DNA from: Daphnia pulex
Taxonomy: Eukaryota > Arthropoda > Branchiopoda > Diplostraca > Daphniidae
Reading direction: 5' to 3'
Assembly: GCF_021134715.1 (NCBI RefSeq)
Contig: NC_060027.1
Location: 2,480,001-2,544,000, forward strand
DNA: 64,000 nt
Positions 1 to 12,109 of the stretch are shown here, piece after piece. Each line of letters opens with the position of its first letter. The first letter of the stretch is position 1. The notes under the pieces were generated by a model. That model was not told the DNA's origin. It searched no databases and worked only from the letters and a program-made list of their open reading frames with translations. The position numbers were made by a program, and so were the translations under genes.

Positions 1-29
1 CTATTTTGTTTAATTGTTCCATTGCGTAG

Positions 30-3000
30 CACTACTTTGGTTCTCAAGTCATCCGGCCCCATTGCCAAGCCCATCTCCGCTTCTGGTCTGACCAAACACT
101 ATGGCAGCCTTCGTTACACCCTCAAGCGCCCTATCCCCACACCCGAGGATATCGACTTGGCTCGTGAAGAGGATTTCTTGCACCCCGAGGAACCCCAATC
201 CCAACAAGCTCTCCGTGCTAAGGTAAGCGATTAATAATTTATCTATTAAAATGTTACACTGTTTAATTGAAAAATTGTGATTCTTCAGGCTGTTCCCACT
301 TTGACTAAGCTGAAGGAAGTCATTGGATCATCAGCCCTTGATGATGAAACTCTTTTGGATCCCACCGCTATGGCCGCCCTCCAGCTTTTCCAGGCAATGA
401 GCTTGGAAAGTTTGAAAGCTGTCTGGAAAAATGTTGAAAGCGACGAGGAGCTCAAGTAATTTACATGAAATTAGATTTTTAAATTCATTTGATGCTGATG
501 TCAAGTTATTGTTTAGGAACTTGATCACCGAGATGATCCCACTTACTGGCACCAACCCTGCTGCTTTGTTGATCAAGGAATTGGTTCTGGGTGGCAAACT
601 CAGCGAGATGGAAGCTCGTCGTATGGTTGCTTTCCTCCCCTATTACTTGCGCATGCCATCTGAGAAATTGTTGACCTCCTGGGAGGATCTCTTGAAGGAG
701 AGCCCCAGCATCAAGACCAAGTAGGATTGACGTTTAAATAACTTTGTTTAAATGATTTCTCTAAATGTTTGAATTGTAAAAAAAAATTAGGGAATTGAGA
801 GGAGCCATCGCTTTGGCTTTCGGTCATTTGGTTGGCGTCACCTGCGGTGGCAACAAACTGCGTCCCTGCAAGACCGATACCATCAACAAGTACACCCGCA
901 TGTCCTATGAAGCCTTCAAGTCGGCAAAGACCCACCCCGAGATGATCGTTGCCTTGAGCACTCTGCGCAACACCAACTTGCTCCCTGCCATTGAGCGTCT
1001 TATTCCTCACGTCAAGAGCGGCTCCGTTCCTCACGCCGTCCGCCCCCACGTCATCTTCGCTCTGCAGCCCATCGCCGCAGTTAACCGCAACAAGTTCTTG
1101 TCTGCTGTTCTCCCGCTGATCCTCAATGCCACCGAGACCACCGAGATCCGTATCGCCGCCGTCTCTACCCTGTTCCGCGTTCAACCCACTTTCCTCGAGC
1201 TGCAACAGCTGATCGCTGGCGCCATTTGGGAACGCAATCAGGAAGTTCTCAACTTCATGATGACCACCTTCCGCGTAAGACCAAATCGAATAACAATAAC
1301 ATCAGTCAATTGATTTACTTTTCCTTTGCAGAACTACGCCGATTCCAAGAATCCTTGCATCAAGCCTATCGCCAACCAACTGCAATTGTTGTTGCGTCGC
1401 GTCGCCCACATCAAGACCAACTTTTTCCGTTCCAGCAACCGCGTCTTCGACTTCCATGACCAGAAATATGGTTTCGGTGGTGGTCTGCAACTTGCCACTA
1501 TCTACGGTGAAGAGTCCCGCGCCCCCCTCATCATTTCTGGACGTGCCAACTATCGCGTTTCTGAATTCAACTACGTTCCTCTTGAGATCATGATTCGTTT
1601 GGAAGGTAAATTACTAAAATTAATTGGTGAGTTCTCTGTACAAAAAGTAAAAATCGTGTTCTTTCGTATTATTCCACACCACCAGGTGTTGAGGATGCCT
1701 ACGTCCGTCTCTTCCGCAAACTGGATCCCAAGGACTTCAAGCTGGATACTCTGAAGGATCTTTTGCAAAAGACTATGAAGGTGGTTCCTCGCCAACAGGC
1801 TCCCATGAAGATGGAAATCTTGTTGCGCTCTCAAGGCTACACTTTGATGTACCGTCACATGGCCATGGAAGAAATAGCTGGACTGATGGAAGGAAAGGGA
1901 TTGGTCGAGATGATCTCCCGTGGCTTGAAATTGACCCGCAGCATGGTCATGCTCGGCGGACAACACGTCAGCTGGAGGGCCAACGATGTCGGTCTGCCCG
2001 TCGGTGTCGGCCTGAGCACTCCTGGATTCGCTCGCCACCAGTTGGCATATGGCAACGTTAACCAGCCCAACAGGCTCGGCCGCTCCATCCTGGCCGATTT
2101 GGACGTCACCATGCAAGTCGTCACTTACATGGTCGCTTACAATCCTCTCGGAGTTTCCCAGGGAATCATCAAGGCTCGCGGATCCCGCGTCCACTTGCCC
2201 GCCAACATTTTGGTCGGATTCTCTCCCTCCGACAGCCAAGTCGAAATCAAGATGAACACTCCCACCGAAGAGAAACCCCTGTCCTACCTGTTCACCAGCA
2301 AGACTGCCGCTTTCATGTGGGGCAAAGACGATTCTAAGGCTCTTTCTTACCTCAAGGATACTTGCTCCGAGTGCGAACCCAAAGCTTTGGTAACCCGTGG
2401 AGAGCAATTCCGCAAAGGTAATTATTGAAAAGCCTTTATTAACAATTATTTGACGAATTGCAAATAATGAAATTCATTTTCTTAACAGGACAAGTCGTTC
2501 GTGAAAACATCAACGAACTCTTGGGCATGGAATCCCACGTCGAAGTTTACAACTGTGAGACTTACACCGGCAAGGCCTCCATCGCCAAGGTGATGTACGA
2601 ATCCTTCAAGCCCTCGGAAATCAACTCGCACGGTAGCGTGCCCGGTTTCCTCGTCATGGGATTCATGCAAATGCGCAACTACTTCTACCAATACCCACCC
2701 ACTGGCGCCTGCTCCATGAAGGCTGTCCTGCACAGGACTCAAGTGAACCCTGCTGAAGCTGTTGAAATCAAGTTGAAGATGGATTCTGCCGTTCCAAGTG
2801 GCAAGAAGGCCGCTCCCGGCAAGACTTTCAGCAACGTCAAGGGTGCCGTCACTTTGTTGGGCTCCCCCGAACGCAAATGGAACGTCGAAGTCAACATTGA
2901 GAGGGAACCTTTCAACGTTAAATCACAGGTCGCTGTCAAGATTGCCCGTCTTGCCAACCCTGGACTTAAGGTTCCCAGCCGCGCTCTTTGCGTCAACGTC

Positions 3001-4374
3001 AAGACCGCCTGGGCCAATCTTCCCGAGGACATTTTCGAGACCCCGTCGACTATTGAGCCCTCCGTTCAGCGTGAAGTTTCCTTCGTGTGGGGTGAGGCTC
3101 CTTCCGACCAGTGCCCTAAGGCCAACGCCAAGGACATCTCCACCATTACAGTCAAGGTCCAGGGTAACATCACTGAAGCTCAACGTGAAGCCGCCACCAG
3201 CCGCAACACCTATCCTTATGATCGCTGCGATTTGGACCGCAATGATGCCGGCCGCTCTGGCATCGTTGGCCCAATGACCCAGGTAATCAATCGGTTCATT
3301 TCATTTTATTTTGTTATTATTTGCCTTTTGAAATTACGTAATTTGAAGCAATGGATGATTCAAACGTCGTTTCCATCCTTTTAGGCTTGTTACGAAGCTG
3401 TCCTGCACTACGCCACTCCCCGTAGCTACGTTTTGGACATCCACTACGCCAACTTGTCTCCCCGTGGTCAGATGGCTCTCGCCCGTGTCGACACTATGCT
3501 GAAGGCCTCCTTGTTGCCCTACTGGAGCATGCATGCCCCTCATGGCCCTACTGCCACCGCCAAGAAGGTCATCGGTGCCGGTCACATTGAATTGAAGTTG
3601 GACGTTAACGAAGACGATGTTGATCTCCATGTCCACACCGATGTGATGCACAGCCACTACGAGAACGTGGATATCCTCAAGAACTTGGGCATGGCTCTGC
3701 GCAACGCCCGTCTGCCCATGTCGCAAATGTTCGCCATCAAGGCTGGTTTCGTCGGCATTTGCGACGTTGCCCCCAAGGCCGTCGTCACTTTCGACAATGT
3801 CACCATGAACGCTGACCTGCCCACCTGCTACACTCTCATCTCGGCCGACTGCTCTCCCACTCCTCGCTACGCAGTCTTTGCCAAGAAGACCACTGGCCCA
3901 TCTCTTCCCTTGGCCGTCAAAATCTACGCCGGTGGCCACACCCTCGAACTGAACCCCGTCGCTAGCGGAGTCGAAGTTAAGGCCAACGACAAGGTCGTCA
4001 AGGTTGAAAACAACAAGCCCTACGTGTTGGCCGACAAGGACAACGTCATCCAGTACATTGTCGTCAGCAAGATTGGTGCCCGCTACTTTGTCCAGGTCCC
4101 AGTCCTCAAGTTGACTTTCCGTTACACTGGCGATGACATCACCAGCATGATCCCCGCCACCCACCGCGCTCAACATTGCGGTCTGTGCGGTGATTACAAC
4201 GGCCAGTTCTCCCGCGAATTGGTCAGCCCGTCCGGCTGCAACGTCAAGGATGCCACCGACTTGGCCAGGTCCTACGTCTTGAGAGACAACAAGTGCAAGG
4301 AGAGCATCCCAGTTCCTCCCTGCGTCGCTGAGCCCATCAGTGTTGGTGAACGATACCAAAGTAGCCGTTTGTAG
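30..4374 (+). CDS. Vtg: Vitellogenin copy A (5' part outside window)
   Basis: Yolk precursor of the large lipid transfer protein family, made for secretion and taken up by oocytes. Exons visible: 30-222, 289-455, 517-720, 791-1274, 1332-1605, 1686-2417, 2489-3282, 3385-4374; all junctions are GT-AG and keep frame. They encode roughly the last 1,278 residues: most of the lipoprotein N-terminal (LPD_N) domain, the DUF1943-like middle and a C-terminal von Willebrand D domain with the GLCG motif (HCGLCGDYNG). The first five exons, including the signal peptide, lie left of the window. It is almost identical to copy B on the other strand; substitutions seen include I/F at the start of exon 517-720 and two R/K changes. 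The last residues (YQSSRL after SVGER) are unique to this copy. Crustacean clottable protein is a related alternative, but I see no feature favouring it. Confidence 0.9.
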
Positions 4375-5079
4375 TCAGTAGTCACTCTCACGTTTTTTCA
4401 AGTTTTTTTTCTTTTTCTTTTCCTGTCGATTGGAATTTCTTAATACAAAAATGAAACCATTTCAGTTACATTTTTATATTTTACGACATTCAAATCGGAA
4501 TTTTTTCCTCTTTTCTTTATCTTTCAATTGTTTATCATATTTACACATCCTCTGATCGCGCTTCTATAACCCCACTATCTTATGAAAACTGAAATACGTT
4601 TTGACGTCATCATCAGCCTCCGGCATTCTAATGTTGCAGTTGGGCAGATGTCTTCCTCTTTTCTTTCCTTAGTAGTGTGAATTCACATACAGCCCTAGGC
4701 AGTAAGCAAATGCTTGTAAATGAGAAAGTCAGAACGAACGTGAAGTTCGTGATCACGGTAAAGAAGAAATGGTAATTTTTCTTATTGTGCCCTAAGGCCG
4801 GATGTCGTCGTCACCACACCACTAGTGGGTGCAAGTCACGCACCGCTAGTGATAAAGTGCAGCTATTGGGAGCTGATGCAACCTGTAGTGAAGAAAGGAA
4901 CCAAAATCTGTTGAGTCACATTACGTCAACATTATTTAACACAATTTGCCGTTCAAGAATGACTTGCAAGCTATCTTTCTCTATATAACGCCGCTGCATG
5001 CATACAAAAACTTATCAGTTCTCCTCAGTAACCCCTTTCGAGTCGTTGGAGTAAGGAAACGCACACCTTTATTTTTTAA
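4375..5079. other. Intergenic: vitellogenin A 3' flank and reductase promoter
   Basis: No coding sequence recognised. The first part is T-rich and is the likely 3' UTR of vitellogenin A; no AATAAA was found close to the stop. It has no similarity to the flank of vitellogenin B. The last 100 bp hold the promoter of the reductase gene, listed separately. Confidence 0.6.
4982..5020 (+). promoter_or_regulatory. TATA box and initiator of aldo-keto reductase
   Basis: TATATAA at 4982-4988 is followed about 35 bases later by TCAGTT at 5015-5020, a close match to the arthropod initiator (TCAGTY). A second TCAGT lies at about 5025. This places transcription start near 5017, giving a 5' UTR of about 60 bases before the ATG at 5080. 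Confidence 0.6.
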
Positions 5080-6593
5080 ATGTCGTCCAGCCAAAATCAT
5101 ATCACCTTTTGGAATGGGAATAAAATGCCGGTTGTTGGACTTGGAACTTGGCAGGTAAAAATTTTGATTTTTTTTTTATCCGATACCTATTCATAATGGT
5201 AGATTTATTCATGAAAAATTTTGTTTTCTAGTCTTCAAAAGAAGAGATTCAAAAAGCAGTAAATGCAGCTTTGGAAGCAGGTTACCGTCACATCGATACT
5301 GCTTACAACTACTTGAACGAAGACGCTATCGGAGAAGTACTTCAGCAATGGATTCAATCAGGAAAAGTTAAAAGGGAAGAGCTTTTCATCGTTACTAAGG
5401 TACTGCAATTGTTATTTGTTATTGAAAGTAGCGGGAAGAGAAGTTAATCGAATCTGACTATTTTCTGTGCATTTAGCTGCCAATGATTGGAAATCGTCCA
5501 GAAGACGTGGAAAAATTTCTGAGGAAATCTCTAAGTGCTCTTCGACTGGATTATATAGACCTTTATCTTATTCACGCACCAATCGGCTTAATTGGAAAAC
5601 ATGATCAAGATGTTTTCCCCCACGACGAGCAAGGATTTGCAATGATAGACATGCACACCAACTTGGTGGAATTGTGGAAGGTAAAATATCCAGCATAATT
5701 GTTTCACTTGTTACTAGTTTTCCAGAAAATCACAAAACGGTCATTTTCTAAACTTTTTATTTTTTAGTCGATGGAGAAGCAAGTAGACGCTGGTTTAGTC
5801 AAATCCATTGGTGTCTCCAATTTCAACGAGGAACAAATTAAACGTATTATCAACAATAGTCGCATCAAACCAGCAAACGTGCAAGTTGAAATGCACGTCC
5901 AATTTCAGCAAAAATCGTTGAGAGAATTTTGCCAGAAACATGGCCTAACTATTTGCGCATACGCTCCCTTTGCCTCACCGGGTCGCAATGAATTTTACTC
6001 TAAACTTGGCCTTAAGTAAGTAAATCACATATTTATTTATTTATTTTTAGTCAAATTCATTTTTTTTTTTTATATTTAATTATTTTTGCAGACCACCTGT
6101 TGTCATTCCGGATTTGTTTCAGCATCCAGTAATAGTTAAAATTGCCAATAAGCATAAAAAATCAAGCGCACAAATTCTCATAAAATACTTGACTGAACTT
6201 GGTGTATCCGTGATTCCTAAAAGCGTCTCGTCTGAACGAATTCGTTCTAATATCCAGGTAAAATCCCCATTGAATTGCGTATTTGTTTAATATTGTTTGA
6301 AGGTTACTTTTCTTAGTCTTTTTATTTACAATTTTGTTTGCAAAAACTTTAATTCTACTTAAATTTCATAAACAGATATTCGACTTTACCCTTTCACCGG
6401 TCGATATGGCACAGCTTCAAGAACTGGACCTAGGAGAGATGGGATTCACCTTTGAGTTTTCATCTTTTTTTAAAGGGTAAATTTAAACTCAGCAAATTCA
6501 AACCTTATAATTCCATTTAAGACATTTCTTTAAATTTAAAGAATGGACAAGCACCCAGAAAACCCATTCCCTCACCGCGCACCAAAGAATTAG
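5080..6593 (+). CDS. Aldo-keto reductase (AKR1-like)
   Basis: Cytosolic NADPH-dependent carbonyl reductase of the aldo-keto reductase superfamily; substrate cannot be deduced. Exons 5080-5154, 5232-5399, 5477-5680, 5768-6015, 6092-6257, 6376-6476, 6542-6593 give 337 residues, the usual family size (about 320). The catalytic tetrad is intact: Asp47 and Tyr52 in the GYRHIDTAYNY block, Lys81 (FIVTK) and His114 (LIHAP). The NADPH-binding signature near the C-terminus is present (VIPKSVSSERIRSN), as is GVSNF in the barrel. The start follows a TATA/initiator promoter. It lies between the two vitellogenin copies, inside the stretch present only on the copy A arm of the inverted duplication. Six introns rule out a retrocopy. 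Candidate end signals are ATTAAA-like sequences near 6832. Confidence 0.92.
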
Positions 6594-7235
6594 TTGTATG
6601 ACGGGACGTTTTTGAGAAGCTTCGAGATGAACACAAAAACGAACGAAGATTTATGAAACCACATTATCATATTATATATACATATAATAGATGGTCGTTT
6701 ATGTTTATTACGTTGAAACATCGCATCATTTGTTGAACTGATGAATCTGAATTCTGAACTTTCAATTTTTACAGAATTAATTTTGAAACTTTCAAACAAA
6801 GGATGCAAACAGATTTGATCCTCTGCCTGCAATTAAAATATATATAGTTTGTTGCCAATCGGTAGCGACTCTTTGTGATCTTAGTACATTTGTCTATGGG
6901 ATTCTTGATAATCTGATAAAGTTGTGGCATTACACATTACAGTTAAAGACTTAAGGAACGGCCTGGAGCTCTTGTGGGTCTACAACTGCCTTAGATAGTG
7001 TAGCAATCTCTTATTGAGCTCTGTTGGCTTGCATTGCTCGGTTACCGATGAACATGTAGTTTTTGTTTTATTCAAACTATGAGTGCAGTTGCAATCTTGC
7101 TTTAGCATTTGCAAATTGTGCGGCTGCGCGCTGCCATGTTTTATTATGTTACGCGACTTGCGTTGAACCCTTTGAACCAATAGGAGTCCAGCTCTCCAAG
7201 TTTCGATGGTCATCGAAACCTACAGAAAAAAAAAG
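6594..7235. other. Intergenic, downstream of the reductase
   Basis: Reductase 3' flank with AT-rich tracts and no supported gene. Short open frames are scattered and lack domain-like or biased composition. Confidence 0.5.
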
Positions 7236-7579
7236 ATTTAAAACAGGTAAGACACAGTGCAGAATGGCAGAAATAAAGCTAAAAGGGTGATACCTAGAAG
7301 TAGCAGAAGACGATAGTTCGTCAGCAATCTGGAATCACTAACAGATGCCATAGACAAGGCACATAAGCGAATGTCAAGCTGCCTTCTTCATTTCATTGTT
7401 GAAGCATCATCACCTTGGGATTTCGTCTGTTGTGATGTGTGATGCTGCGGTAGTGGCTTTTTGGTGAAGACTTGATACAAATTTGGAGGGAAGAATATTA
7501 CGTGGGTAACAAATTTATTTGCCTTTTATTGTTAGTTATATTTCAATTTCAATTAAGTGTCAACGAGCTAGAGCGGACA
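7236..7579 (+). repeat. Inverted repeat, left copy (pairs with 12482-12813)
   Basis: 344 bases whose reverse complement recurs at 12482-12813, at roughly 90% identity by eye with several indels of 2-6 bases. It contains no long reading frame. Order and orientation match the flanking vitellogenin arms, so it may be a decayed part of the same inverted duplication, or a mobile or dispersed repeat present twice. Confidence 0.8.
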
Positions 7580-8285
7580 ATCTTATTACTCGTCCGTGGA
7601 TGCTAAGTGGTGCTGTCACTAGGTGGCTAAATATTTCAGTGTGTTTAGGGATTGAGCTATTCATCCCTAGTGTGTAGAGGGATTACTGTAGGGAGGGGAG
7701 GGTTACCATAGTTTTGATTTTTGAGACGAGAAACCTTGTTCCGTTCTTTTTCTTCCGAGACGCTGACAGAGAAGGTCACTCTAGTCATTACTGCTGGGTA
7801 CTTTCATTCCTGAATTTGTTCTTCATAAAAAAAAAGGTAATTCCTACTCTAATTCTTTATGTTTTCTACAGTCAATTTACGGGTAACATGGCCTTAAATT
7901 TATATTAGTCAATTCAATGTGGCCATGTGTGTTGTACACTTTACTTAAAATGTCGTCTCTTGCTGAGTGTTGCACGCTTCGTCAGGTCAAAGTACTTTAG
8001 AACAGTACAAGTAATAATAATGTAGAGTAACTGAATGATCCTATGACTTTGTTTCCACATTAAAATTCTGTGATGAGGTTTCTGATAGAAAATTGAGCTG
8101 TTTTATTAACAATTATCAATAATTAGTAAACTAAAGTTACATGTCATTGCAAATATTTTCTCCGATTTGTCATGTGAATTTTGTCAATTTGAGAGATGCC
8201 CTTGAATTGAGCTTGCGAAGACATAAACTTTTATTAATAATGATTTGAAAAGTGTCTGTAACTAATCTACTATATTTTGTGACAG

Positions 8286-9316
8286 GTTGGTGGAGATTGT
8301 TCTCAATGTGGAATGCCAAATCAACAAGATAAGATGCCAAGCCTCTAATGAGGCCTCTACCATGTTGCGAGATGAAAATGTGCACACTAGGCAAGCTGAA
8401 ATGGTAACATCTACTTGTAATAAGACAACTTCAGTGGGTTAGCATCTTGTTAAATTGTAGTCCATTCGTGTTCTTTGTTTAGAATTTACTCGAGTTGGGC
8501 CTAAAATTAATTGTTTAGAAGCAATTTGACAACTACTAACTGTTTCAAATAAGCATTTGTGAAAAGATTTTGATCACCTTGGGAAAAGTTACAATTTGGT
8601 TTATTTGAGAATTTTTATAAAACAGAACTAAAATTATTTTTTTTATAATTTTGAAATATTATTGGTTTATTAATGTACTCTTGGCTTTTGCTTTGCAGGT
8701 TTCATTGGTTAGAGAAATTTTGAGCTGTTCATGGTTGTGATGTTTGGTGTGGCAGTCATTTTCTGATTGAGAGGTGCACTGAAATGGATCTTCTACAGAC
8801 TTGCAGTTCAGCATCATACTTCAATTTACCATGTTGGTGTCCATGCAGAGTTGAGCTGTTGTGCAAAATAATGGGTGTTGCCTGATGGCTTTCTGGCAAT
8901 TTGTTGGTGTATTCTTCTGCTACCTGTATCCATGTTTAGGTAATGCTGGATGAAAAGTTGTATTCAATTAATTACTAATGCTCTATTCTCGTTTCAGATC
9001 AATTGAACGGCGCCGTTACGGACTTAATCCATTAGTGAAGCTAAGAAGAGATTGCTGAACTTAATTTGGTGCTGAACTTCAAGAGATTGATAAATTATTT
9101 AGGCTTAGAGATTTTTCAAATTCATATCTGTTCTCTCTTTTTCTCTAAGTAAACAATTTCCTCTTAGGTCGTTGTGTGGATGGGTAATTGCAATGAAATA
9201 TTATATTTTCTGTGAGTAATCTCAGTTAAAACCATAAAAACTTGTGTACTGAATAACTTAACAACCATGACAAACCTGAAAAAATCAATAATTCCACCTT
9301 GTTATAAAATAATAAA
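8286..9316 (+). ncRNA. Possible spliced non-coding transcript
   Basis: A chain of good splice signals: an acceptor ending at 8285, then exon 8286-8403 followed by GTAACA; an acceptor (TTTGCAG) at 8698, then exon 8699-8939 followed by GTAATG; an acceptor (CGTTTCAG) at 8997, then a last exon from 8998 and an AATAAA at 9311-9316. No frame of note crosses these exons. The 5' end is not defined. This is a splice-signal inference only. Confidence 0.25.
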
Positions 9317-9907
9317 TTATTGAAATCAAAACTACTGACTACTGCATTTTTTTAAATCTTGAAACCATTGTACATATTATATTGTTCCCAAAAATTACTT
9401 CACAATCGAAATAATATCCAGCCCAAATTTTTATTAAATTTTAAAATTTGCCAAAAACAACCACCATTTATTTTTTTTACTAAGTCTTTTTCGCAAAAAA
9501 TTGGCGATGTTCATTGATCCCATGTTTTTTGTTTATAAAATTAAAAACAATTTTTATTATTTTACAATTTTTATTTATTTTAACATAACCACATATATAT
9601 TTTATGGCCCCCAGGGAGGGGGGGGCCTGTGACTTTCCCAACCGCGATAATAACATGTGCCGTTATTATTTTGTTGGTGCGGAAAGCCGGAATTTAATCT
9701 AGCAGTTGTCGACTGTATCAAAACTGACATAGAATCAGTTTGCCACAATCGTATACTGCCCAAGTAAAAACGCAAAAGACGACAGATGAAACCAATTCAA
9801 GTCAGAAACTCATCGGCAGAGCAAAACCACAAATAAAAGGGGATAAAAATATTTCAAATCAGCACCACGGATACCACTTGCAAAGAAAAAAACACAAATG
9901 AAAGCAG

Positions 9908-10520
9908 TTAAAATTTTGAAGTCAGCAATTTGGACAAATTCTGGCTCAGCTGCTTCGGAATAACTCCAGCACAGCTACTTCTGGATAACACTGGCACCAC
10001 ATCCTGCATACAACGGTTGAACTTTTCTTCATCACACCTTTCACCATCTGGCTGCAGCGTGGTTGTTAGACCTATTGAAGAAAATAAAAAAATTACCATC
10101 AGGAAACACAAGTTAACTGGACTCTTACGACAAAAGATAAGGAGTAAGACGAAACAGCATAGCTTAGATTTCTGCAATTTTAACGAAAGAAGTAATAGTT
10201 GGAAAGGTATTCAAATTTCTACAGTAGCAAAGCCAATTGATCTCTAGTGTCATATTAACCAAATAGTTTTAGGAAATCTGAAGAAAATAATTACTTTTGC
10301 TGTTGCATGGGATAAGACGTACGACTGGGTACAGGCAGCGAGACACACGAGGCACGACATTTCGGCAAATGTACAGGCATTTTCAATTCAGGTGGCAAAG
10401 TGGTAAGATCAATCACCTGAAAATTGACACATCGAAATTTTACATTCCATTAACCTAATTAATTGACAAGGAATACCTTTTCATTTTGGGAAACGTCACG
10501 ACCGGCATCTCACTTCAGCT
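9908..10520 (-). other. Possible minus-strand transcription unit of unknown coding status
   Basis: Three exon-like blocks: a 5' block ending at the donor near 10478 (AAAAG then GTATTCC), a block of about 10296-10417 between TTTTCAG and GTAATTAT, and a block from about 10076 down to a stop at 9908. The middle block is open in only one frame and contains ATG-PVHLPKC; the last block has a cysteine-bearing frame ending NLSKLLTSKF. The frames do not join into one protein, so this is either non-coding, a broken gene, or my splice choices are wrong. Confidence 0.2.
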
Positions 10521-12109
10521 ACGTCAAGGAACAAAATGGCCGAAGTGGGGCCTTGAAGACACTCGCGCCACCTGGTGGACATCAATTGGATTGCTTGCTT
10601 GCTGACAGCACGCAGCAGCTAAACTTGAATTCTTCACGCCTTTCACTAACTGGCACGAAATGAATCAAGTGAGGATGAATACCAGATTATTACTCAAACA
10701 GCTTTCCCTATGAGACAACACAAAAATTATTAACTTGGCTATTTCCGATCATTTTCCGTAACTTTTTCAACATAAAAATCCATAATAGTAACAAAAAGTA
10801 TGAGGGGGTTTAAGACTACAAATACAACTTACAATTTTCTGAAGAAAAGAATCATTTTCCTGCCTGTGGCCGTAAGGCAGCAGCAATGTGTTGTCTGTGT
10901 TTGAGTTAGGGTTCCAACTAACTTTGGCATAGGAAATATTTCAATTAATATTCACATTCATGCAATAAGGTAAAGTTAGTTGTTACCTACTACTTGAATA
11001 GAACATTCAGAAAAACACAAATCTGGTCATGTGCCCTGTGTCTTTTCACAGGACTTCTCCCAAGTCACAAGTTGCTGCAATTAACCTGAAGATTACCCAT
11101 GGCCTGTATTATGTCAAATAATAGATAGCATGAAATAAAAATTACAAATTTCTCAAGGAAGAAACATACTTGTCTGTCAATGCATTATTTGTAGAAAACA
11201 TGAAAAAACAACATGTGTTGTCCACGCTGGGGTTAGTGATCTACCAACATCATTAGAAACTCCAGATTACCAATAGAATATGAACTAAAAATGTAAAGAG
11301 GTATTCAAAGAATTGTGTACTAAGCTATTATAGGTTTTTACCTTCATCAACAGGATAAAGCATTCAGCAGAACGGCGATTTTAATCAAAGGATTGATGGT
11401 AGGCTACTTGTAGTTTCAGTTGCCTTTCGCGTTCCTTCCTACACGCATGCTACACGTAATAATAGAAATATGTAAGGTGATCCAACACACATACGGAATA
11501 AATCACATTACAGACAAGTTGCACAGAAATAAACTTGAATTTACTGATGAATTCATCGGTAACTTTCATGGAAAAATTAAGCAAAACTTTTGACAACCAC
11601 CCAACAATCCGCCATCACATGATAAACAAGAACATCTATGTCATCTATTGGACACCTTTGACACTTCAAGTCCCAAAAACGCGCCTTGTGAGACACAACG
11701 TAAAATTTTTGAATTCTAGTGATATTACGAAGATCTTAAAAAACATTATTGCTTTGAATTAAAACTATTACATATATGGGATATCAAAAATGTTTTCACC
11801 GCTGGCTATCGGGCTGCAGTTCTGTGTCTGCCATGTAACTTAAAGCAATTCAGTTCTTTAGCTACTTGTATAACTTGAACGGTGCACTTTTATTTGCTTA
11901 AACCTAGCTTGAAATCTTGAGAATAGTACAGAGAATAAAGCTCACTTGCTAGTTTTATGCAAATTTTCCGGAAGTATGCCGGAAGTAAGCGATAGCGCAT
12001 TAACCATTGAGCTGCCGACAAAATAAACCAAATATTCGTGATCTCCGTGAAATTTGGGGTCGATTACGTGTAATTTCAACGAAATCCAAAATTTGGTCAA
12101 AATCGAGAT

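Noticed and set aside
4785..4870. Stem-rich segment with CACTAGTGGGTGC and GCACCGCTAGTG considered as tRNA or hairpin RNA
   Set aside because: It lacks tRNA box A and box B signals and a proper cloverleaf. The short inverted words are too brief to call an RNA gene.
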